A stretch of DNA of 64,000 bases, taken from the NCBI GenBank assembly GCA_037349105.1, contig JAYJMM010000116.1:4030001-4094000 (forward strand), given 5' to 3'. Of this stretch, positions 34,601 through 45,402 are shown piece after piece. Each line of letters opens with the position of its first letter. Position 1 is the first letter of the stretch. Source of the stretch: Limnomonas spitsbergensis. Its lineage: Eukaryota; Chlorophyta; Chlorophyceae; Chlamydomonadales. The notes under the pieces are model-generated. The model was not told the DNA's origin. It made no database searches and was given only the letters and a program-made list of their open reading frames with translations. The position numbers and the translations under genes are program-made.

Positions 34601-37014
34601 CTTGGCTTGGCTTGTGCCAGCATGCGATGTGCCCAGCTCTGCCTTACAGGCTATTTAGCGTCCTTCCTGCAAACGTTGGATGGCGTGGTTTTGGGGATTG
34701 AGCTTACTGGGATCCGCTGTGTTGGGATCCTGGAATGATTGTGTTTGTACGATGTGTCCAGCTGTCTGGAAGGCTGTATAGAGTGCATCATGCTAATATT
34801 CAAAGCAACAATGGTATTTTTGCATGGTAACATACCCAGTGCCATGGCCGAACGCGCGGCTCTTGTAATCCACGTCTTGGGGCGTACAATCTATTCAATC
34901 GTTTACCTTTTTAAGCCCACTGATGGAGCTGAGACAGCCACGATCTGACTGCTGATCCCCTTGACTGGCCGCCTGTAGGAGCTGGAGGAGAGCATGGAGG
35001 TGTTCAAAGACTTCTACTTGAAAAAATACAGTGGCAGGAGATTGGCCTGGCACTCACCGCTAGGCACGTGCGTCCTGCGGGCGCAGTTCCCCAAGTAAGT
35101 ATGGTTTGGGTCTCTGGTGTATGATTACAGCATGCTGCCAAAAATATTTTACGTGCTCCGCCAGTCGCATGCCAAGGTGATTCCTCCCCTGGCTTCGCGT
35201 CTCGTCTGAAAATCAAGGAGGAAATGTCCCTGCTTCTGCTCCTTTCTTTTGCTCCTCCTCAACTATTTAAGCACTATACATTATGATCAAACGTGAGTGC
35301 CCTCTTTTTTCGTCCCCTGCCTAAGGGGTGTCAAGGAGTTGAGTGTCAGCCTGTTCCAGGCAGTGGTGCTCATGCTGTTCAACGGCACGGACTCCCTGTC
35401 GCTGCCGGAGCTGCAGATACAGAGTGGCATCGAGGATAAGGAGCTGCGCAGGACGCTGCAGTCCCTGGCTTGTGGCAAGGTATGCATGAGTATGCACGGT
35501 TTGTGGCAAGTTACGGTATGCCGCGGTATGCATGGCTTGAAGCAAGGTATGCCACGGTAAGCATGGCTTGCGGCAGGGTATGCAAGGTATGCACGGTTTG
35601 TGGCAAGGTACGGTATGCCGCAGTATGCATGGCTTGTGGCAGGGTATGCCACAATAGGCATGGCTTGTGGCAAGGTATGCATGGGCCCATACGACAGGCG
35701 CCAGAGATGTTTGGACAGAGTGGAAATCCAGATTCGCTGCGAAGCATTGGGCGGATTCGCTGCAAAGCATTGGGCGCAGAGAACATGTGCAGGACATGTA
35801 AACTTCGGGATGATGGTTACACCGGGAAGAGGCTAGACAGGAATCGTCTCGGAAGCAGTGTGTGAGCTGCTTTCGCGCATGGCTTGTTTTTGCTGATCGT
35901 TTTACTGTTTTGTTGTAACTTGGCAGATCCGTGTGCTTATAAAAGAGCCCAAGGGACGTGAGGTGGATGACCGTGACATCTTCACCTTCAATGTGGACTT
36001 CACAGAGAAGCTGTACCGCATCAAGATCAACTCGATACAGATGAAGGAGACCGAGGAGGAGAATAAGAAGACCAACGACCAGGTCAGAGAGAGGTTCAAC
36101 GCTGGCCTGAATTGCTGACATTGTTTGGGATCCTTGAATTGCTTTGTGTAAAATGATTGAGCTCTAATAGTGCTGTCCAGTGTCTCTCTTGGCTCGCTGA
36201 CGTACGCGAGGATCCTCACCTATTCCTTCATTGCGCTGTTCCTTTTAGTGCGCTTCAGCTACAACGCAGCTACAGCGCGGCCTACGGTTTGGTCCAGGTT
36301 TAGTCCCCATCAACCCAGTGGTAGCTGCCCGGCCGTCCTCCCCGACCCAGTGGTTTGGGGCGCTCTGAAATAAACACTGCTGTACTGCATCCAGGTATTG
36401 CAAGACCGTCAGTACCAGATTGATGCTGCTGTGGTGCGCATCATGAAGACCCGCAAGCAGCTCAGCCACAAGCTGCTGATTGCAGAGGCGCTGCAACAGC
36501 TCAAGTTCCCTTTGAAGGCTGCCGACCTCAAGAAGAGGATTGAGTCCCTCATTGACCGGGAGTACCTGGCAAGGGATGCTTCGGATCAAAATGTGGGTTG
36601 CAGGAGCTGACTGTCCTGTTGCTGTGGGGCTGCTGCCAGGGGGGTAGGGGGCGCTGCAGAGACACAGGAGGAGGGGACTGCTACTAAGGCAGGGGTAAGG
36701 GGGCTTCTAAGCCAAGAAGAGAGGAAGGGACTGCTGATAAGGTAAAAGGGGAGGGGACGGGACTGCTACTAAGTCAAGAGGGGTGTCTGGTACAAAGGTG
36801 GGGGACTGTCCCAAATGCAAGGTGGGGGGAAGGGGATTGCTATTAAGGGTGGGGGAGGGGGCTGCTTCTTAGAGGTAGGAGGGGTCCGCTGCCAGGTGTT
36901 GTTGCCAATGCTCCTTTTTCCATGCCATTTGCAATATCCTGGCTTTTTCACAGTTCCCCCAACGAACTTCACGCTTGTCATTTGCATTTGCAGATCTACA
37001 ACTATCTTGCTTGA
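28675..37014 (+). CDS. CUL4: Cullin-4, scaffold of CRL4 ubiquitin ligases
   Basis: Fifteen exons (28675-28747, 28819-28934, 29633-29692, 29975-30084, 30447-30576, 30985-31215, 32486-32761, 33122-33382, 33769-33909, 34242-34406, 34979-35094, 35326-35479, 35927-36082, 36395-36592, 36994-37014) give 735 residues in one frame. The N-terminus has [12 protein letters not shown], as in CUL4 proteins. Cullin repeats follow ([48 protein letters not shown]). The cullin-homology domain has [35 protein letters not shown] and [18 protein letters not shown]. The winged-helix end has [10 protein letters not shown], with the lysine that receives NEDD8 in this family, and it closes with YNYLA. In CRL4 the N-terminus binds DDB1 and the C-terminus RBX1. 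Intron 10 has a GC donor. Several introns carry long tandem repeats. Confidence 0.96.
28919..29470 (+). repeat. Degenerate tandem repeat in CUL4 intron 2, includes donor
   Basis: Units of roughly 70-90 bp start with a copy of the exon 2 end and its donor (GGAGGAGCTCTACATGGTCAG), followed by ATCCACCAG-like, CATGCCCCATC-like and TTGATGTG-like blocks. Copies begin near 28919, 29008, 29157 and 29245, with a more decayed one near 29396. The first copy is the real exon-intron junction. Confidence 0.75.
29316..29396 (-). repeat. Dispersed GC-rich repeat inside CUL4 intron 2
   Basis: The reverse complement of this segment matches the sequence at about 44848-44945: ACGGGGTGACTC, then CGGCCGCCCGG, then GGGGCTCT and AAAATC, with a GACTGACA-like lead. 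It interrupts the intron 2 tandem repeat, so it inserted later or is a mosaic part of it. Confidence 0.6.
31195..32130 (+). repeat. 97-bp minisatellite in CUL4 intron 6, includes donor
   Basis: A 97-bp unit repeats about seven times nearly perfectly; the TTGCTAAACCGTGAG block recurs near 31303, 31400, 31498, 31594, 31691 and 31788. Degenerate units near 31886, 31974 and 32105 follow. The unit contains a diverged copy of the exon 6 end and donor: TGCTACACTGTGAGGTGTGT in the exon junction, TGCTAAACCGTGAGGTGTGT in the repeats. The copy near 32100 (GAGTACCTGCTGCACTGC) is closer to the exon itself. Confidence 0.9.
33363..33450 (+). repeat. Duplicated exon end and donor, CUL4 intron 8
   Basis: The exon 8 end TGCTGTTCAGATACATCCAG with its GTGAGC donor is followed within 60 bp by GGCTGTTCAGGTACATCCAG. 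The spacer also repeats a CCAGGTAAGGGGCTGT-like piece. This is a two-unit version of the pattern seen in introns 2, 6 and 12. Confidence 0.8.
35464..35690 (+). repeat. Short tandem repeat of exon end plus donor, CUL4 intron 12
   Basis: The exon 12 end CTTGTGGCAAG with donor GTATGC recurs as (C/T)TTG(T/C/A)(G/A)GCA(A/G)G followed by GTATGC-like sequence about eight times in roughly 210 bp, in units of about 22-45 bp linked by GCATGG. Several repeats keep a perfect AAGGTATGC donor-like string. Confidence 0.85.
36640..36870 (+). repeat. Purine-rich repeat in CUL4 intron 14
   Basis: GGGACTGCTACTAAGG-like units of variable length (about 35-55 bp) repeat five or more times, with G-rich spacers. 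Unlike the other CUL4 intron repeats, I do not see the exon end inside the unit. Confidence 0.7.
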
Positions 37015-38257
37015 AGGAGTCTGGTATAGTACCTGAGGCATGGACACGTGATACAGCTGCCTTTCATGGGGCTTAAGCAGTGTGCTTTGCCTGATCGTTC
37101 AGGCTAAGCCAATGATCTTTCTGCCCTACCAACTGAGGGAAGGGGTGCAGACAAAACTGGGGGTCCTTATCCTCCAACTTTGTTGAGCTTGATGCGAACT
37201 TTCGAAAGCCCGTCCTAGGCATAGTTAGGTCCAAGGAGGGGGTAAAGTTCGGATAGGGGTCTCTCTGGGGAATATGGAATTTTACAGGGAGAAATCTTAT
37301 CTTGTCTCCTAGGCATGGAAAGGCGATTTTATTACACAATTGTCTAATATCTGTAAATTGCTTACGATTGGTCATAAATGAGTAAATGACGCTTGACATA
37401 CAGAATGCCAGGGGGGAAGGCATGGGCCAACAAACTCAACCATTGATGATTAATGGTGCGCCAGCTATCATAAAAGGCTTTTGATTTTCTCATGCCAGCA
37501 TGCCCAACTCGCATAGCAGGTCCAAACGAGATTTCCTTAAACTTTCATAGATGGCAACCTCACCAGAGAGTCTCACTGTATCAGAGAAGAAAAAGTTACA
37601 CAAGTTCTTGCATTCTAATCTGTGTCCAGAACCAGGAGAGAACTGAAGGGGAACACCAAAAATCCTGCAAACGACTCATGTTCGTGAAAAATAGTTTCTA
37701 CTGCACTGATAATACCGGTCAGTGACTTTGAAAATACCTTGGTTGATGTTGCAAAGAAAGGGTGCACAGAAGCACAAATGAATGTGCACCATGACAACAT
37801 TCCACTCCAAATGACGAGATGTAGAGGTGCTTTCAGCAAATTGAACAGGGCTGTTACGTTCAGGAACATGATTCGAACATGGCGAATCATAGGCGCAAAT
37901 AGCAGGAAAAGTGAGGAGAAAAATAACCGTCATAAAGAGTAGGTACTTGGCATGCACACTATATTTAGTTTTGACAAGAAAATTGCTCTTAGAGATTGAT
38001 TAATTGGCACAACAGCACCTGGTGGAAGAAAAGCCTGCAGCTTAAGTGTAACAAGACATATTGCCTCGCACTGGGCTCACCGTATTCAAAAAAGGAGCAT
38101 TGTAATAAGGTACATATTTTCAAAATGCTCAGTTTAGAACGAAGAAAAAACAGTCAAGCAAGTACTTTGGGAAGCTACGGCGAGTCTGCAACATTTGTTG
38201 CGTGACACCCCAGAGTTCAGCTCTGAAACAAAATTTTATGACAGGGAATTAGCAGAT
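37015..38257. other. Convergent gap between CUL4 and the RCC1 gene
   Basis: Both genes point into this gap, so it should contain their 3' UTRs. A more AT-rich part near 37600-37960 holds two overlapping minus-strand ORFs. One (37676-37957) starts with a signal-peptide-like MHAKYLLFMTVIFLLTFPAI. No family is recognised and there is no splice support, so I do not call a gene. Confidence 0.35.
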
Positions 38258-41015
38258 TCATTGTAGATGAATACTATCATGCAAGCGCTGACGCTTGATT
38301 TCCTGGACAGACACCGGCCTCACAAATGGCTGGTTGCGCTTGCTGCGCCTGAGCGTCTTGTCAGGGTGGACAACCTGGAAGCCCTTGACCGAGACAGGGC
38401 GCCACCTGGCGCGTGCGTCAGCAAGGCCAAGCTGGCCACTGTCCCCGCGGCCCCACAGGTACAGCTCTCCATCCTCCGTCACTGCAGCCGAGTGCTCGTC
38501 GCCGGCTTGCACCGCCGTGACATGCGCAATCGGCAGGGTCGGTGTGAACTTGGTGCGCATCAGTCGGTCTCCATGGCCCAGCTGGCCCCAAGCGTTGATC
38601 CCTGTGGCCAAGAGAGGACTTGTTTTGAGTCAGGAGTGGGAAATTAAATTTGGAAATGTAGAAACACACATATCTAGCATGACAGGCATGATACTGGCCA
38701 CAATCTACAAAGCCTTTTACCTGTTGTGCGGACCTCCAGACAGCCCTGGCGGCTGACGAGGGCAACTGTGTGACCAGCACCACAGGCAAGCTGGACTGCC
38801 CTGATGCACACGCCTTCCTCGCCTTCCAGCACCAGGTTGACCTTGGTGGGCTTCCATCGAATGTTGCAGTCACCTAGGCCCAGGCAGCCAGCCTCGTTGC
38901 CTCCGAAGGCCAAGATACTGCCACCCACAGTAAGCGCCATGGTGTGAAAGTTTCCAGCAGACACAGCCGTCACCCTGGTAAAAATCACGGGGAAGAAAAT
39001 AAGCCAGAACAATGGAAGACTCGGCAAGGCTCACAATCAACAATTGATATCAGCCCTTGTGCAACTCTGAATTGATGCAACATCCACCTACCGACTGTCT
39101 GGAGAAAGGAGGTTGGGATCAAGGCGAGAGATCTTCTGGGGAAGCAGCACGTTGATGTTGGCTTGGGCTCCAGCCAGAGCTATCGCGTGCAGCTGAGAGT
39201 GTCCCAGCTGCCCTCGGATGCCATCGCCCCAGGTGAAAAGGGAGCCGTCTGATGCAAGGGCCACCGAGTGCTGAGATCCAGCAGCAGCTGAGACGATGCG
39301 GGCACCACTGAGGATACAAAATAAAAGAAACAATTAGCACTAATCAGTGACATCAAATATGTTGAGGCAGAAAGATAACAACATGAAGGAGCAATTATAT
39401 GGTCTGCAGTCCATCACTTACGGTAAGTTCTGCACCATCTGAAGCCGGGGGCTTTCAAGGAGGTTTCCGAGGCCGAGCTGGCCACAGTTATTCCTGCCAC
39501 AGCTCCACAGCGAGCCAGACTCGCCAATGGCCAGTGTGTGGCTGGCGCCACAAGCCACAGACACGATGCGCACTTGTGGCAAGGGGCATTGCTTGGGGAT
39601 GGACACCTCCAATGGGGTCCAGCGACCCTGGCCCAGCTCTCCGCTCTTTGCCAGACCCCAGGAGAAAAGCTCGCCCCGACGAGAGATGCACGTTGAATGA
39701 TGAGACCCACAGGCAACCACGGCTGGCATTGTTTCTTCTTCCATGTCAGGATTGTCCTGCGAAGCAAGAGGCAGAGAGACAAATTTACGCCTTCAGTTTT
39801 GTCGTGGTCGCTTGTCGTCATACTTGCAAGATGAATCTACTGATTCAATGTCAAGGCAAAAAAGCTACTGTCCTCCTTTCCCGGTCCGTAACTCAAATTA
39901 CCTGGCAGGGCCTGAAACCGAGAGACACGGCATGCGGTGTTTTCTTGTCCACGAAGTCAGGAATTCCCAACTGCCCGTGGAAGTTCCTCCCGAAGGTGTA
40001 CATTGAATGTTGGACAGGGTTGGTCCCAGCATCAGAGCCGCTGCCCTCTCGCTCAACCAAAAGGGCAGACGTATGGTGGCCTCCGCAGGCTACCGCTGTC
40101 GCCTGGGGATCAATGGACAGGATTCAGATTTCCAGTCATTTGATGAAAGTTGCCACAGCAAGCATGACATCCCAGCTGCATTGCTTATCATTGTCATCCG
40201 CGCTCCCACCTGAGCTGCAGCTGCTGACTGACAGTTGACAAAGTGCAGGAGTGCTAGAGTTGTCTCTTTGTCTCTGCAACAACAAAAGAGCACATGCATA
40301 AGAGAAGGGTTCAACAATCTGTGTCCTGGTGGGCCCATTTGTCCCTTCCCATCTTCCATGCAGATAACCAAGCCATGACATGTTTGTGTCCCCTCCATGC
40401 AGGTCACTCACTTTTTCTGGGGCTTCAGGCCCTTAGCCCTAGGCACTGCTTTCAATTTATGCTTGGCAATTTTGTCGATGAGCTTCGAGTGAAGGAAGTA
40501 GCTACATGTAGACTGGAGCATCCCTAGCTGAGTTGGCGCGCAAAGCTTGAGGATAGTCTCGATCAACTGCGATTGTAAAGATCATGCTCAGGACGAGTGC
40601 GCAAGATTTATTTGGTAAGACTCTCACTGACCTCTTCCGGAAGGAGTCCCCACAGTCCCGAAATGTCTGAGCTGTGAGGAGGCTCTGCGGGACTCAAATC
40701 GTGCCCGGGACCCAGTCCTGTGGGTAGCCCGACTAGCCCGGCCTTGAGGGCAACAGACGGCTTATCCTGGAAGATGACACCGCAGTCGGCCCAATTGTTG
40801 GCAATGCAGCTGACAGAGCCGGACGACATATGGGTGCCCTGCAAAATCCTGGACGTCTCGTCATCATTCCTCTCTATCTGATCGATCTCTTTCTCCTTTT
40901 CAGAGAGGCGAATGGATCTGCGCTGTCCGGCAGCAGACTCCTCCTGAACCTTCTTCTTTGTCATGAGGGCCTTCGTCAGAAGCTTTTTTATTAGATGTTC
41001 TGCAAAGACAGACAT
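38258..41015 (-). CDS. F-box-like plus RCC1-repeat protein
   Basis: Eight exons on the minus strand (40632-41015, 40412-40566, 40210-40273, 39902-40102, 39422-39756, 39092-39307, 38721-38974, 38258-38601) keep one frame and give up to 650 residues. After a charged N-terminus comes an F-box-like segment, LLPEELIETILKL followed by QLGMLQSTCSYF. RCC1-type blades follow: VACGGHHTSALL, VACGSHHSTCISRRGELFSWG, VACGASHTLAIGESGSLWSCG, AAAGSQHSVALASDGSLFTWG, VSAGNFHTMAL, LACGAGHTVALVSRQG and VQAGDEHSAAVTEDGELYLWG. These should form a seven-bladed propeller. Such proteins may recruit substrates to SCF ligases or act in signalling; no exact partner can be named. The Met at 41015 overlaps an acceptor-like TTTGCAG, so the first exon may instead be internal with a start upstream, or the Met at 40964 may be used. 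Confidence 0.8.
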
Positions 41016-41998
41016 TCATTGTTAGAGATTTCCGCTTAACAATGAACAGGCATAATGGCGATGCCAGCTATCATGGAGACAACGAGGTAGGGACCAGCAC
41101 ATACAATCTCAATCTAGAGCAATGTGGCCAGCAAGGGAACTGCAAGCTGGCGTTAATGGCCGACACGTGCCGGTCTGACAAATCGATCATATTTCTTTCA
41201 ACATGGCCTCTTCCAGTCGAATGTCCCCACCCCTTACCTGAATAGGCAAACTGTGTTGTAGTCCAAAGGCGCTGGAGGGGATTGGATATTTTTACTGTCG
41301 GCAGCGTTGCTTCTATTATTATATGCTGTTCCTATTGTTCTGAATTAGAAGGCACGTTCCAGCTGCGGACAACTGGTCGACAGGGGGGATGTTTTAAAAC
41401 CGATATCATTTCCGCCCACGCAATTGTGCCAGCTCGCCAGGTCCTGGAGCCGGTCCTCAGCTGAGGAACGAGAGTCGTGGCTTCAGTCGAGATTATATCC
41501 CAGCTGGCACCACCCGTGGATGACCTGGCACACAGAAGAGCCGCGCAAAATTATGGCACGGAGCTGCTGTCAAGAATGTCAACAGGCGTTGAGCCGTCGA
41601 GAACCTTCGGCTGCCTCCCCTTTTCAGGCGACGTTTCGTCCCCAATACCAGGAAAATTCGTTTCACCAGCTTTCGAACCTGAGGTGACGTTACGGGAGAC
41701 ATTTGTTCAATGTCGAGCCCACCACGTCTTGCTCGCAAGTTCCCCAAGGCAAGTTCCTGTGAACTGCTGCCAGCTGGGTACCAGCGTCACCCTCCCAGTT
41801 CTCTGCTACATAGGCTCCTCCTTTAAAAGAGCTGTGGATGAGCAAGTGTACCTGCTGACCGATGAGAGCATTTCCAAGTTATAAACCAGCTCGTTACCTC
41901 TGGTATCTGATGCTGGTGTTCCAGCTCCTCAGGTCCAGACAGGCGGCATATGGGCGGGCGGTGTGCTCATGCCGCAACAGAAGCGGGTCAGCCAGTCA
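41016..41998. other. Upstream flank of the RCC1 gene, one unassigned ORF
   Basis: This should include the promoter and perhaps a first exon of the minus-strand RCC1 gene. A plus-strand ORF (41477-41884, 135 codons) is open but matches no family I know and lacks splice context. Confidence 0.35.
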
Positions 41999-42015
41999 CC
42001 TGGCTATCACAGGTG

Positions 42016-42236
42016 ACTTGCTTCTTGAATGTTTTGACCCCTAGACTCTTTTTAGGGGCTGGAGTTCTTTGGATTATCTTTCCGTTCCAGCCTCTTGTCC
42101 GCCCACTACCTTTTCCTTTTACTCCTTTCTTGCCACCCTCTCTTAATTTCCCCTCCTTTCCTCCCGATTGGACAGTTGGGAGCCCACGCGGCCGAGCCTT
42201 TTGAGCAGGTTGTACAGGTGTCCGTCACGTCATTAA
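42016..42236 (+). mobile_element. Non-LTR 3' tail insertion with 17-bp target duplication
   Basis: The 221-bp insert shares the tail blocks CTTTTACTCCTTTC and ACAGTTGGGAGCCCACGCGG with the long non-LTR copy and ends in CACGTCATTA. It is flanked by CCTGGCTATCACAGGTG (41999-42015) and CCTGGCTATCATAGGTG (42237-42253), 17 bp with one mismatch. That marks both ends of the mobile unit and shows that the tail alone was inserted. Confidence 0.8.
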
Positions 42237-42253
42237 CCTGGCTATCATAGGTG

Positions 42254-42744
42254 GCAGAGATATCGGCCACTGCCTGCGCCAGGCTGGCGTACTGGCCATG
42301 GCCATGTTTTACTATTTTGTCCAAAGATTTAATCAAGGATTCATTTAGATGTTAAGCCGTAAAGAGAGGAGAAAAAGTAAAAGAGGGACATAATGTCAAA
42401 TCAGCCAAAAGGGATGAGGGGTAAAAAGCCAGAGAGGCCATCTTGTAACGGTCACAGCGACCAGAATAGTGGCAAAAATGGGGGGGCTTGGGTTCAAACA
42501 CCATAACGGCTTATATGCCTAGAACAAGGGGGATGAGGGTTCCAAGGATCATAGGATTTAGAAATAAGAATGGTCAAACTTACGTCAATCTACAGGCTGT
42601 TGGTAAAGCCTAGAACATCTAGGGACAGGAATGCAAGGTTGCCCATGAGCATTTCATTTTAATGACATTATGATGCTCATGGCACAAGGATGCTTGGAGC
42701 TGCTGCATTTTGCACAGTTATGGAGGAAAACATTACATGTTCAT
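42254..42744. other. No feature recognised
   Basis: A purine-rich stretch between two element tails. I see no coding sequence or repeat structure in it. Confidence 0.4.
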
Positions 42745-44334
42745 GTCATTACACCTCTGAGCCCTCCTCAAAAGGGTTGGGAACGAAAGAAAGTATTAGG
42801 AAATATGGAAGGGAGGGAAGAAAAGGGGAAAAGGAAGTCTGAGGACAGAAAAACACGAGTGAGTATGGGGTTTCCCCCCCCCCTAAAAATGGTCTAGCCT
42901 CAACAATGTGGTCCATATCAATAATATCATCCACAAAAGCCAGGGCATGCAACCCAAGCCTGCCCACCTCTGTTCCCGTAACTTCTCCTTGACGCCGGGG
43001 CGTTTGAGGAAAAAATGGAGCGCGTCATCCTCATGCTCACCATCTCCCCTTGCCAAACCTCATAGGCAGCAGCGTGTCTCACGCCGGTGTTCTGTCCTCC
43101 AGCGGTGGCCTTGCTCTTGCTGGTGCCGTCCCAGGCGCGCGCCAGCACGGCACACGCCGCCGGATGAAACCAGGCGTGGTAGATTGCCGTAGTTCCGTGC
43201 TGTGTGGCAGAGTCCCTAGGGTCACCACGGCCGGTTGCATGCGGCTGCGCCTGCTCGCACACTGTTTATACTGGCACCACTACCTTTGTGACGAGTAGTA
43301 GCTGCACGTCAGTCGCTGCCTGGCGCAGCTTGGGGATGGCTGCTCCTCGCTCCAGATCCTCCAATGCAAGCAGCAAGTCCTTGCAGCAGGTGCGGCCTCT
43401 GGTGCTCTGTCTGACACCGAGCTGCATGTCAGCTGCCTTGGCTGCCGCCATGAGTGGGCTGTCATGTTGATTTGCCAATGCTATGTTGTTTATGCGGAGC
43501 ATCCAGGAGAGACTGCAGGGGCAGGGTTGGGCAGGCCCCCCAGACGAAGCCACTGACTTTCACCAAATGAACCGGGGCAGGAATAGGTTGGATGGCCTAG
43601 CATTTGTACAGGACGTGGTCAACGTTGTTGAGGGCTAGGCGCTAGAGGGCTGGGGATTCTGACTTCCTTTTATTTCCGGCTCTTTTTCTTTTGTCCCTCT
43701 CGTTACTTCCTGTCTGCCCTTTGTTTCCAACTAGACAGTTAGACACCCACGGGGTCGAGTCTCTTTGAGGAGGGTCTAGAAGTGCGTAACGTCATAAACA
43801 AGCCGAGCTCGTCCTTCCACCAGTCTCGCAGTTAGGGCAATTGTTTCGGCTGGATCTGCTGCTCCCTCATGAGTCATGACCCTCGAGCTGGCGGCGAACG
43901 CAGGCAGCCCTGCATTCTGGCTTAGGTCATTAAGCAGGCTGAACTTCCATTATATTCTGAAGGCACCGCCGTGGCCGGTGGCCATCATAATACGGTACCT
44001 CTGTTTGGGCCGCAGACGCCGTGTATACAACCGCCGACCGGATGCGTTCAGGCAGATGGTGCCTTTCATGACCTTTGACGGCTGTACGCTGACATCGTTA
44101 CAGTGTGGTAGCCAGAGGCACCTCTTGACTTTGCATGGCCTTCCACATGCTGTCGCTTTCGTGCTGGATGATGCCTAAGAACTTGAATTCCTGGACATGC
44201 ATGGGCACAGCCCTGTCCGGGTTGTACATGCGAGCGGAAACTGGCTGGTGTCTCTGTGCTTCACAATTGCTGCCATAATCCAAGACCTCTGTCTTGCTGA
44301 CGTTGTTTATCCCCTTCATGCTCTCGGAAGACAT
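42745..44334 (-). mobile_element. Decayed minus-strand non-LTR copy, split by a nested tail
   Basis: Reading the minus strand, 44334-44098 encodes NVSKTEVLDYGSN and EFKFLGIIQHES, the post-YADD RT region. It continues to about 43860 with HLPERIRSAVVYTASAA and stops. After an interruption, 43553-43045 matches the C-terminal part (SPLMAAAKAADMQLGV, LEDLERGAAIPKLRQAA, YHAWFHPAACAVLARA). The 3' tail runs on to about 42745. The interruption (about 43555-43860) is a plus-strand tail of the same family. Confidence 0.75.
43555..43860 (+). mobile_element. Nested plus-strand non-LTR 3' tail
   Basis: The order GTTGTTGAGGGCTAGGCGCTAGAG, ACAGTTAGACACCCACGGGG and GTAACGTCATAAAC matches the family tail in plus orientation. 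Its left end (near 43530) also contains the GGCAGGCCCCCCAGACG block that follows the RT domain. It splits the minus-strand copy, so it inserted later. Confidence 0.65.
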
Positions 44335-45402
44335 TCAACATGGGCTGCCTTCACAACTAACGTGAGGGGGGATCCATGGAGACAAGCAGTAAAAACTCAG
44401 TAAATAGTTCGGCTTGTGCCATTGAAGACAAGGAATCAGAGGTGCTGCTGCGCAACACAAAAAACGGCAGAGCAGTCGGGTATTTGACTTTTCAGAGGCC
44501 AAGCGCAGGTGCGGATGGGGTGACTTGGACCCCATGTAAACACCCTCGCCTTGTTGAAGGATTTCAAAATATTTGTCACAACTCTATCGATGGCTAAGTG
44601 CGTGTTTTCAATGATGCGTTTGGAATTGCGCATAGAGAAGCGAAGCTGCAGCTGTCGACCTGTCGCGTGACACCAGGGGACAGCGTAACGACACCTTACG
44701 TCATCCGCTGTGAGATCCAGCCTTGGTAGCTGAGTTTCTCATTTCTGCACCTCGGCCTTTGAGGTCTGGTAGGAATAACCTTTATAAATACAGTCGATTG
44801 ATTTTCGCTGTAGCGCGTAAAGTTTCCGGGACGTCCCACAAACATCGGGCGGACGGACTGACAGACCGATACGGGGTGACTCTGGGGGCTTCGCCCCCGC
44901 GACCTTCGGCCGCCCGGGGGGGCTCTGCCGAAAATCAAGAAACAAGCTACCTTCGTCGCGGGGTTATACCCTCCATAAAAAAATCCTTCCAAATTACGCT
45001 AGTGTGGTCATTTTTTATTTAGAACCTCGTTAGGAACAGTGGTGTTGTATGAGTTACAAATAAAGCGGAATAATGAGGCGAATTTAGAATTGGATTAGAA
45101 GCCTTAGTTGTGAAAAAATGTGGAAAACGTAGGCTTGTGCCCTTGTCGCGGGGTCATACACTCGTATTCCAGTGTAACGTCACTACTTATTTATTTCAGG
45201 CCCCACAAGTTGCCGGGTACGAAATGTTGGTTAAGGAAAAGTGTAGGAGCAGGTCCATGACATAACACGCTGCTGCAAGGGATCTGCCACATGGGCGCCC
45301 AAACGTCTGGTCATGAGGAAAATAAACTCGAGGGGGAAGGAAAGGCACTACGGAAAGCGGAAAAATACTATCCGATTGAGTTCCGAAGAAACCCAAGCCC
45401 GT
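44335..45402. other. Repeat debris left of the LTR element
   Basis: About 44848-44945 is a copy of the dispersed GC-rich repeat also found in CUL4 intron 2; it contains the perfect hairpin GGGGGCTTCGCCCCC and the string CGGCCGCCCGG. Around 45240-45350 a minus-strand non-LTR tail is visible (CCACATGGGCGCCCAAACG). The LTR retrotransposon begins directly after this tail. No gene is recognised. Confidence 0.5.

Noticed and set aside
41477..41884. 135-codon plus-strand ORF upstream of the RCC1 gene
   Set aside because: No family match, no splice context and irregular composition; most likely chance.
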